The notes under the pieces: generated by a model | Seen by the model: the letters and a program-made list of their open reading frames with translations, nothing else | Databases searched by the model: none | Told to the model about the DNA's origin: nothing | Part shown: piece after piece, positions 31,513 through 36,813 of the stretch | Position numbering within the stretch: the stretch's first letter is position 1 | Layout of the letters: the number at the start of each line of letters is the position of its first letter | From: Candidatus Aenigmatarchaeota archaeon | GTDB lineage: Archaea; Aenigmatarchaeota; Aenigmatarchaeia; CG10238-14; SCSR01 | Reading direction: 5' to 3' | Assembly: GCA_026397385.1 (NCBI GenBank) | Contig: JAPLUY010000005.1 | Location: 1 to 36,813 of the forward strand | DNA: 36,813 nucleotides | Program-made: the position numbers and the translations under genes

Positions 31513-32391
31513 ATGACGAGGGTAATAGGCATTTCTTCCGGCAAGGGCGGGGTGGGCAAGACCACCGTCGCAGCCAACCTCGGGCTGGCGCTGCGCGCGC
31601 TCGGCAAGCGCGTGCTCATAGTGGACTGCAACCTCTCCACGCCGCACCTCGGATACTACCTGGGCATAACAGACTACAAGCGCACGCTCAACGACGTGCT
31701 TCTGGACCGCGTGGCCGCGGACGCGGCAGTGTACAACCACGACGGGCTGCGCGTGATGCCAGCATCTCTCGACATGGCCGACCTGATAGGCCTGGACCTG
31801 AAGAAGTTCAGGAAGACAGTGGTGAAGCTCGCGGACCCGACTAAGTTCGACTTCGTGCTGCTGGACTCGGCGCCGGGGCTCGGGCGCGAGGCCGTGTGCG
31901 TGCTCAACGCCGCGGACGAGATACTTTTCGTGACGAACCCGTTCGTGCCCATGCTGAACGACGTGCTGCGATCCATAGGCATAATCAAGCAGCTCGGGCA
32001 CAAGAAGGTCGGCGTGGTGCTGAACATGGTCACCGGCCAGGGCCACGAGCTGTTCGAGCACACGGTCGAATCGGTGCTGGCCGTGCCCGTCGTAGGCTCC
32101 ATCCCGTTCGACTCCGGCATGGCGAAGAGCCTCGCATCCGGCGTGCCGATAATCGAGTCCGCGCCCAGCGCGTCGGCGAGCATCGGATTCATGAGACTCG
32201 CGGCTAGCCTGGCCGGCGTAGAGTACACGCCGCCCAGCGCGCTGTCCGCGCTCGCAAGCCGCATCAAATCGCGGTTGCTCGAGCTGTCGAGGGTCAGCGA
32301 CATAAGGGTGCCGCAGAGCAGGGAATACGTCGAGAGGGAGATGTTCATACAGGAAGGCCAGAGACACGGGGACGAGGACGAGTCAGGCTGA
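31513..32391 (+). CDS. MinD/ParA-family ATPase
   Basis: The 292-aa P-loop ATPase belongs to the MinD branch of the SIMIBI class: deviant Walker A SSGKGGVGKTT (8-18), the VDCNLSTPHLGYYLG switch I region, and DSAPGLGREAV as Walker B. In archaea MinD-like proteins direct the placement of chemotaxis arrays, archaella or other complexes, often several per genome. A clear C-terminal amphipathic membrane helix is not obvious; the end (REYVEREMFIQEGQRHGDEDESG) is acidic. The ATG at 31513 has no strong ribosome site. A longer open frame upstream overlaps the divergent ABC gene and is not coding. Confidence 0.88.
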   Translation: MTRVIGISSGKGGVGKTTVAANLGLALRALGKRVLIVDCNLSTPHLGYYLGITDYKRTLNDVLLDRVAADAAVYNHDGLRVMPASLDMADLIGLDLKKFRKTVVKLADPTKFDFVLLDSAPGLGREAVCVLNAADEILFVTNPFVPMLNDVLRSIGIIKQLGHKKVGVVLNMVTGQGHELFEHTVESVLAVPVVGSIPFDSGMAKSLASGVPIIESAPSASASIGFMRLAASLAGVEYTPPSALSALASRIKSRLLELSRVSDIRVPQSREYVEREMFIQEGQRHGDEDESG

Positions 32392-32446
32392 ACCGCCCGC
32401 GCACGCCCGGTTCGTTTTTTTAAGCGGAGCTTCACAAAGTCTATCT

Positions 32447-33313
32447 ATGAGCCTCACACGCAGCGCAGGCAAGTTCGTAGGAGGCATTCTGTTCTCGCTG
32501 GCGCTCGCGCTTGCGATAACGGCGGCGGGCCTGGCGGACTTCACCGCCCGCGGCAACGCCATCCCGTTCTTCACGAACATACTGGGCCCGTATGCGACTG
32601 CCACCATACGCCAGAGCGTGCAGGGCGTCGACAACTACGCGCAGAGGCAGGACGTGCTGGCGATGTGCGAGGGCAGGGAGGCGCTGCAGAGCGGCGCCGT
32701 TGACATGAGCTCCGTCGGCGGCGGGAGCCTGCAGATATCGATAAGCTGTCCCGAGCTGATCGCGGCGACCGAATATTCGCCGGACGTGGCAGCGACTGTC
32801 GGCAACCTGACCGCGAAGGCCGTGGCGAACGCGCTGTACGACTACAATTACACCTGCGGCTTCGTCGACTGCATGCAGCAGGGAAGGCTGCTGGTGGTGA
32901 TGTCGGCCGAGGGCAACGCGTTCTTCCTCTTCGTGCAGCCCGTGCTGGCGATCATCACGGCAGCGGGCGCGGTGATGCTTCTGGCGGCTAACGAGAACTG
33001 GGCCGCGAGGCTCAAGTCGATCGGCACGCATACTGCAATGGTCGGCGTAGCGTACTTCATACTGACGTTCGGCAAGTCCTACATGATATCGGCAATGGTG
33101 CCTTCTTCCGCCAAGGCGCAGCTTGCGACCGCGGGCATAGACATCGGCGCGATGGTCGACAGCGTCGTAGGCCCGATGAACGACATGCTGCTCTACACGT
33201 TCGTCGCGGGCGTCGCGATCGTCGCTGCCGGTTACATCATCGCCTGGCGCTGGCCGGAGAAGGCTAGGGTGCAACCGCAGCAGCCGCAGAGCGTGCTTGA
33301 TATCAAGAAATAG
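32447..33313 (+). CDS. Multi-pass membrane protein with a Cys-containing outside domain
   Basis: The 288-aa product has an N-terminal membrane helix (about 11-31), an outside domain of about 125 residues with four cysteines (LAMCEG, ISCPEL, CGFVDC), and three more membrane helices (about 157-180, 190-212 and 248-268). The tail is short and charged (RWPEKARVQPQQPQ...). No family was recognised. It follows the MinD-like gene by 55 bp, and a TATA-like TTTTTTAAGCGG suggests its own promoter. The four cysteines could make two disulfides outside the cell. Confidence 0.75.
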   Translation: MSLTRSAGKFVGGILFSLALALAITAAGLADFTARGNAIPFFTNILGPYATATIRQSVQGVDNYAQRQDVLAMCEGREALQSGAVDMSSVGGGSLQISISCPELIAATEYSPDVAATVGNLTAKAVANALYDYNYTCGFVDCMQQGRLLVVMSAEGNAFFLFVQPVLAIITAAGAVMLLAANENWAARLKSIGTHTAMVGVAYFILTFGKSYMISAMVPSSAKAQLATAGIDIGAMVDSVVGPMNDMLLYTFVAGVAIVAAGYIIAWRWPEKARVQPQQPQSVLDIKK

Positions 33314-33330
33314 CTGGCCGGAGAACGCGT

Positions 33331-33492
33331 TCAGCCGATGTAGCGCAGGTCCTTCTCGTGTTCCTTGTGCAGGCGTATGTATTCGTCCATCTGCTCGATG
33401 ATGAAGCGCTCCACGCGTATCTCCCGGCGCGTCCTGGACCTGCCCCCGACATCGGGCGCCGGACGCTTCGTTTTCCTGGTCTTTTTTGGCAT
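33331..33492 (-). CDS. Small basic protein of unknown function
   Basis: The 53-aa product begins MPKKTRKTKRPAPDVGGRSR and ends in a helix (ERFIIEQMDEYIRLHKEHEKDLRYIG). The basic tail with a short helix suggests nucleic-acid binding. It starts 10 bp after the stop of the upstream gene on the same strand; the longer open frame from 33516 would overlap it and adds an unlikely leader. Likely an operon with 33503-33766. Confidence 0.5.
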   Translation of the reverse strand: MPKKTRKTKRPAPDVGGRSRTRREIRVERFIIEQMDEYIRLHKEHEKDLRYIG

Positions 33493-33502
33493 GGGCCCGC
33501 AC

Positions 33503-33766
33503 CTACAACTTCGCACGCACGAGCGACGACTGGACGTACTCGACCTTGATGTCCTCGAGAAGCTCGATGTCCACGCCGCGGTTCAGCGTGCGTATCTTCC
33601 CCCGGCGCTGCAGCCCGCGCAGGCACTCGGATACCGACTTGCTGGACCCGCATATGCGCTTTCCCATGACGGACTTGAAGACTTCCTTCAGCGGGAGCTT
33701 GCCCATCCCGCGCCTCTTCATGCCTCGCAGCACTTCCAGCACTTCTTCGGATTCAATCGGGTCCAT
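33503..33766 (-). CDS. Small winged-helix-like DNA-binding protein
   Basis: The 87-aa product shows a helical N-terminus (SEEVLEVLRGMKRRGMGKLPLKEVF) and a recognition-helix-plus-wing pattern (GSSKSVSECLRGLQRRGKIRTLNRGVDIELL), typical of winged helix-turn-helix domains. No ligand-binding part is fused. It is cotranscribed with the 53-aa basic protein downstream. Function as a local regulator or chromatin-like protein is inference. Confidence 0.6.
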   Translation of the reverse strand: MDPIESEEVLEVLRGMKRRGMGKLPLKEVFKSVMGKRICGSSKSVSECLRGLQRRGKIRTLNRGVDIELLEDIKVEYVQSSLVRAKL

Positions 33767-33880
33767 GGGGCGGTCACGTCTCCGTTCAGTAGAAGGGTTC
33801 CATCAGATAGTTGTGGCGCGGGAGTTAAATTGATTTCCACACGCGACAGGAGGCTTCGAGCGCTCGAAAACGCGGCGAAG

Positions 33881-33889
33881 ACTTAATAG
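33881..33889 (+). promoter_or_regulatory. TATA-like box of the CBS gene
   Basis: ACTTAATAG centred about 26 nt before the ATG at 33912; supports that start over the upstream TTG of the open frame. Confidence 0.5.
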
Positions 33890-33911
33890 TTTGCGGGACG
33901 AAATTAATGTT

Positions 33912-34337
33912 ATGATGGTCAAGGACGTCATGAACACCAACGTCGTCGTTGCTAAGCTGGAGGCCACGATACGCGAGGCCTCCGAGGTCATGGACAAGTA
34001 CAACATCGGCAGCCTCGTCGTGATCGGCGAAAAAGGCATAGCAGGCATAATCACAGAGCACAACATTCTGGAGACGGTCGCGGCCAACAAGAACCCGGAC
34101 GAGACCAAGGTCGGCGATGTAATGTCGCCGGAGGTCGTCACGGTGTCTCCGGACAGCACGATCGAGCAGGCCGTCGACCTGATGGTCGAGCACAAGATAA
34201 AGAAGCTGCCCGTCGTGGAAGGCGACAAGCTGCTCGGCATAATCACGGCGAGCGACATCATAGTCGTGGAGCCGAAGCTAGTCGCGAGCATAGCGAACCT
34301 CATTTCTATGAAGATGCCCGCATACAGCGGAGGATAG
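33912..34337 (+). CDS. CBS-domain pair protein
   Basis: The 141-aa protein is little more than two CBS motifs: about 6-60 (VMNTNVVVAKLEATIREASEVM, GSLVVIGEKGIAGIITEHNIL) and about 74-130 (VMSPEVVTVSPDSTIEQAVDLM, KKLPVVEGDKLLGIITASDII). These pairs bind adenosine nucleotides or SAM and act as sensors. It has no fused output domain; its partner is unknown. The zinc-ribbon gene follows 4 bp later, so they form an operon. Confidence 0.85.
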   Translation: MMVKDVMNTNVVVAKLEATIREASEVMDKYNIGSLVVIGEKGIAGIITEHNILETVAANKNPDETKVGDVMSPEVVTVSPDSTIEQAVDLMVEHKIKKLPVVEGDKLLGIITASDIIVVEPKLVASIANLISMKMPAYSGG

Positions 34338-34341
34338 GCGC

Positions 34342-34557
34342 ATGCAGGCCAGGTGCTTCTGCCCCGAGCACGGCAGGCTCGGTTTCGATGACATACTGAT
34401 AAAGAACGGTACGCCGACGTGCGCCAAATGCTCGAAGCCGCTGGAGTACGGGAAGGTCATGCCGAGACCGGTCGTGGCTGCAGCCGCGAAGCCGAAGGCA
34501 CCTAACGCGAAGAAAAATCCTGCGAAGAAGCGCGCCGTCGGCAAGAGGCGCGGCTGA
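34342..34557 (+). CDS. Zinc-ribbon protein with a lysine-rich tail
   Basis: The 71-aa product has CFCPEHGRLG near the N-terminus and CAKCSKPLEYGK at about 27-38, a four-cysteine zinc ribbon, and then a flexible Ala/Lys/Pro tail ending KKRAVGKRRG. This plan suits a small RNA- or ribosome-binding protein. It is co-transcribed with the CBS gene. The role is unknown. Confidence 0.7.
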   Translation: MQARCFCPEHGRLGFDDILIKNGTPTCAKCSKPLEYGKVMPRPVVAAAAKPKAPNAKKNPAKKRAVGKRRG

Positions 34558-34559
34558 AA

Positions 34560-35600
34560 TCACTTGCGCGCGTTCACGACATCGTAGAACGTCGCCTTGT
34601 CCAGCGCCTTGGGCGTCGAGCCTCTGCGGCCGCGTTCGAAATGCATTATCGACTCGAACTCCTTGGGTTCAGGCACGCCGCCGTACGGGTCGAATCCCCC
34701 GGCGAACAGCGACATCTTCGGCGAGATGGTCTTCGTCCTGTAGTTCGATATCCAGTTCACAATCGAATCGCAGTCGCGGCCGTGCTCGAGAAAATACAGC
34801 CCTCCATCAAGCGCCTTCAGCGCGTTGCGTATGCGCTTGACCTCAAAATCTACTTTGTCGGGTGTACTGGCACAGCTCTTCCCCAGATCGACCATTCCGA
34901 CGTCTATGCCGCCGACAACAGTGTAGAACGCTATGTTGTGCATGCCAGCGCTCGACCTGTGGATGCGTCCGCGCGATGCCGGGTCGTCGCGTGGAATCGT
35001 GCCCCAGCACAGGCCCGCGCGCTCGAAGCCGCCGTACCAAAACCCGAGGAAATCGCCTATGCCGTAGACCAGTCTGCGAAGCTCCTCGGCTTCGCGCACG
35101 CCGTCCTGACGCATGCCCACCAGCAGGTCGCAGAACCTCGATGCGAATTCGGACAGCCGGAAGTCGCCGCGCACCTTCAGCACCGACGCGTAGACGTCGT
35201 TACCCAGGAACTTTTTTTCATAGTCGAACGCGCAGACTGGCTCCATCGGCGCCGGGATGTCGTGGCTGCGGCCGTATTCCGCCATCACGTCGGCCGCGGC
35301 GAGCTCCCTCATGACCGCATCCGCCTTCTGGCCGCCCACGGGCGTATCGCGCCCTTCGAAGCGCGCGTCGGTGGGCGCGACGCCCTTGATCTTGTACCAC
35401 GGCCCGTCCACGTTCAGCAGCGCCGACCTTTTTCCTGACGAGCGGGCCGGCATGGCAGCATAGCGCTCGGTCTTTATCAGCGGCGTGTTGAAGACCGTCC
35501 ACTTCCCGTCATACGGCAGGACACGGCCGTGGCACTCAGCCAGCCCCAACTCTGCGGAGTCTGGCATGAAAAGGAACTCATCCGCGCCTCGGTAAGACAT
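34560..35600 (-). CDS. Unknown protein, possibly a divergent SelO-like (protein adenylyltransferase/pseudokinase) fold
   Basis: The 346-aa product shows a pattern like the N-lobe of SelO: a strand pair SALLNVDGPWYKIKGVAPT with K72 in IKG, a glycine-rich loop GRDTPVGG, then MRELAAADVMAEYGRSHDIPAPMEPV, which resembles SelO's REFLASEAMxxLGIPT stretch, and ASVLKVRGDFRLSEFA. Further on, SAGMHNIAFYTVVGGIDVGMVDLGKS recalls the catalytic and metal-binding loop of kinase-like folds. If right, it would transfer AMP or phosphate to proteins. The similarity is from pattern only and could be wrong; SelO itself is longer. A TATA-like GCTTAAGAA lies upstream. It converges with the zinc-ribbon gene. Confidence 0.45.
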   Translation of the reverse strand: MSYRGADEFLFMPDSAELGLAECHGRVLPYDGKWTVFNTPLIKTERYAAMPARSSGKRSALLNVDGPWYKIKGVAPTDARFEGRDTPVGGQKADAVMRELAAADVMAEYGRSHDIPAPMEPVCAFDYEKKFLGNDVYASVLKVRGDFRLSEFASRFCDLLVGMRQDGVREAEELRRLVYGIGDFLGFWYGGFERAGLCWGTIPRDDPASRGRIHRSSAGMHNIAFYTVVGGIDVGMVDLGKSCASTPDKVDFEVKRIRNALKALDGGLYFLEHGRDCDSIVNWISNYRTKTISPKMSLFAGGFDPYGGVPEPKEFESIMHFERGRRGSTPKALDKATFYDVVNARK

Positions 35601-35663
35601 AGTTAGTAACTTTATGCTAACGTTCTTAAGCCCTGCGGTCCGGCAGCGCCAATCAGGACGCGC

Positions 35664-35951
35664 TCAGTTGTTGCCTTTCGATTCCTCTTCCTTCTCCTTG
35701 AGTTTCGCGACTTTCGACATGAGCTTGTCCATGCCTTTGATGGACACGGCGTCGCCCTTGAAAATCGACTCGTCGACGTGACCGTGCTTCTCGACTATGT
35801 CCGACGTCTGCATCCCGGCGTTCTCGAGCGCGCACGCCTTGCATATCGTCACCGCCTTCTTCGTGTCCTCATCGCCCGCAGTGAAAACTACCGCATCCTC
35901 GCCGCAGATGTCGCACTTGCCCTCGAAAGTCGCGGAGATTTTTATTTTCAT
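35664..35951 (-). CDS. Zinc-finger protein of unknown function
   Basis: The 95-aa product starts MKIKISATFEGKCDICGEDAVVF and has CKAC about 25 residues later (ICKACALEN), giving a CxxC...CxxC zinc site, then a helix-rich acidic tail (MSKVAKLKEKEEESKGNN). The open frame upstream of this ATG (to 35999) is AT-rich and looks like promoter DNA. It may be a small regulator or a ribosome-associated protein; no family was recognised. Confidence 0.65.
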   Translation of the reverse strand: MKIKISATFEGKCDICGEDAVVFTAGDEDTKKAVTICKACALENAGMQTSDIVEKHGHVDESIFKGDAVSIKGMDKLMSKVAKLKEKEEESKGNN

Positions 35952-36097
35952 AAATTTTATTTGTTTTTGCCGCATAAACGCTTTCAAAATTCCGCGCACA
36001 CGGATTTTTTTTCCGGAAAAAAATTTCTGAATTTTTTGCTCACGTTTATATTGAAGGAACGCGAAATAATATTATCGATAAATCTGAGGTGTAAAAA

Positions 36098-36130
36098 GTG
36101 GCAAAAAAGAAGAAGAGCAAGAAGCGCTGA
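36098..36130 (+). CDS. Candidate 10-residue basic peptide MAKKKKSKKR
   Basis: A GTG with a GAGGTG ribosome site encodes MAKKKKSKKR and a stop, in otherwise AT-rich intergenic DNA; TATA-like GTTTATATT lies about 50 nt upstream and a T-run follows at about 36144. A tiny gene or a small RNA are both possible. The remainder of 35952-36292 holds only A/T-rich promoter-like DNA for the flanking genes. Confidence 0.3.
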   Translation: MAKKKKSKKR

Positions 36131-36292
36131 TCTGAGTTTCAATTTTTTGATTGACAATCGATGTTTTGCACGTTCTTCGTTTTCATTTTTCCTTCAAACC
36201 TTAACTCCCAGCATGTGGATGGAATTTATTTAAATCGATTCAAATCATTATATACAGTTGCTGCGGCCGACGGGCCGCGCAGGCAGTCGAAC

Positions 36293-36475
36293 ATGTCCGA
36301 AAAGGTGCTTTCTGGCAGGGCCGGCGAGAAGGCCGTGATGCTCGGGAACGAAGCCATAGTGCGCGGCGCGCTCGAGGCGGGCGTGCAGTTCTCATCGACG
36401 TATCCGGGCACGCCGGCGAGCGAGATAGGCGATACTTTTGCGGCGATAGCGAAGCATGCGGGCGTCTACTTCGAT
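36293..36475 (+). pseudogene. iorA: Indolepyruvate:ferredoxin oxidoreductase alpha subunit, N-terminal part (broken)
   Basis: IorA, with IorB, turns aryl-pyruvates from amino-acid breakdown into aryl-acetyl-CoA and reduces ferredoxin. The segment begins MSEKVLSGRAGEKAVMLGNEAIVRGALEAG and has FSSTYPGTPASEIGDTF, the family's first conserved block. After VYF at 36464-36472 the frame turns to nonsense while a neighbouring frame resumes the protein. The lost block, usually the EWSxNEK...MKHVGLN stretch of about 45 residues, is missing. The first ATG and a TATA box (36226-36236 or 36247-36255) with a small 5' hairpin (36263-36278) are upstream. Confidence 0.85.
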
Positions 36476-36813
36476 GGGCGTGGACGGCGGGCTGGTCATC
36501 GCGTTCGCGGACGACCCCAGCGGATGGAGCAGCCTGCAGACCGAGCAGGACAGCAAGTGCTACGCCCGCATGATGCACATCCCCATGCTCGAGCCGTCGG
36601 ACTCGCAGGAGTGCATAGACTTCGTGAAGCGCGCGTTCGAGCTCTCGGAGAAGTTCAAGACGCCCGTTTTCGTGAGACTGACCACGCGCGTGGACCACAG
36701 CCGCAGCATAGTGAAGCTGGGCGAAGTGGTGCGCGGCACCCGCAAGGCCAGGTTCGTGAAGGACCACGAGCGCTATTTCACGATGCCGCCGGTGATAGTC
36801 GCGCTCCACGAGA
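36474..36813 (+). pseudogene. iorA: Indolepyruvate:ferredoxin oxidoreductase alpha subunit, continuing part, 3' partial
   Basis: From 36474 the frame reads MGVDGGLVIAFADDPSGWSS, then QTEQDSKCYARMMHIPMLEPSDSQE, all typical of IorA, and runs to the right window edge. The ATG at 36474 is an internal methionine and not a start. The frame is offset by one base relative to the N-terminal part. The TPP-binding C-terminal domain and the ferredoxin-like domain lie outside the window. Confidence 0.85.

Noticed and set aside
34681-34705. Second tRNA-like T-arm (GGGTCGAATCCCCC)
   Set aside because: Lies inside the SelO-like coding region, has a one-base shorter loop core and no surrounding tRNA structure.
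34641-35438. Plus-strand open frame opposite the SelO-like gene
   Set aside because: His/Arg/Ala-rich shadow; the minus-strand frame is longer, has a promoter and sensible composition.

Overview
The window comes from an archaeal chromosome. It encodes a two-repeat TATA-binding protein, a tandem-AAA Cdc48/VCP ATPase, an archaeal-style type IA topoisomerase and the start of indolepyruvate:ferredoxin oxidoreductase. Many gene starts lie about 25-28 nt downstream of TATA-like boxes, as expected for leaderless archaeal transcripts. The high GC, the compact layout, the many small zinc-ribbon and Cys-rich proteins and a bacterial-type MetK fit a DPANN-like lineage (Micrarchaeota/Diapherotrites type). 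That placement is inference; no rRNA is present.

Layout. 1-1712: 3' part of a UvrD-like helicase/PD-(D/E)XK nuclease gene, broken at two junctions where conserved blocks are missing. 1713-5870: an AT-rich island with a single-repeat TBP-like protein, a nuclease-methyltransferase fusion with its specificity subunit (BcgI-like architecture) and a small zinc-binding protein. 5959-9643: small two-gene modules (an unrecognised pair, a winged-helix/RelE pair, a DUF4258/YgiT-type pair) around the TBP gene and a HAD phosphatase. 9778-13978: a long coiled-coil protein, topoisomerase I and a CBS protein. 14063-18735: a MacB-type ABC module with a divergent membrane-anchored winged-helix regulator and a clear multi-palindrome operator, then an isoprenylcysteine-methyltransferase-like enzyme. 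18853-23699: a conserved unknown gene, Cdc48, a Cys-rich anchored peptide, an HTH-CBS regulator divergent from metK with nested palindromes between them.

23725-28814: membrane and secreted proteins (one frameshifted at a G7 run), two candidate tiny genes, a TraB/Tiki-like protein, a HAD gene flanked by a 24-bp direct repeat and a tRNA-like T-arm, a Cas4-like nuclease and an unknown partner gene. 28881-31355: rhomboid protease and a DrrAB-type ABC exporter. 31513-34557: MinD-like ATPase, a membrane protein, two small DNA-binding-like proteins, a CBS protein and a zinc ribbon. 34560-36813: a possible kinase-fold (SelO-like) protein, a zinc-finger protein, a candidate micro-ORF and the start of iorA, which carries the same kind of internal lesion as the helicase.

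The most interesting signals are the half-size TBP beside a restriction-modification system on an AT-rich island; the two divergent regulatory regions (ABC module, metK); the repeat-flanked HAD insertion; and the possible SelO-like protein. Several genes are broken by missing internal blocks, which may be real decay or assembly loss. No CRISPR array, complete tRNA, rRNA or transposase was found.
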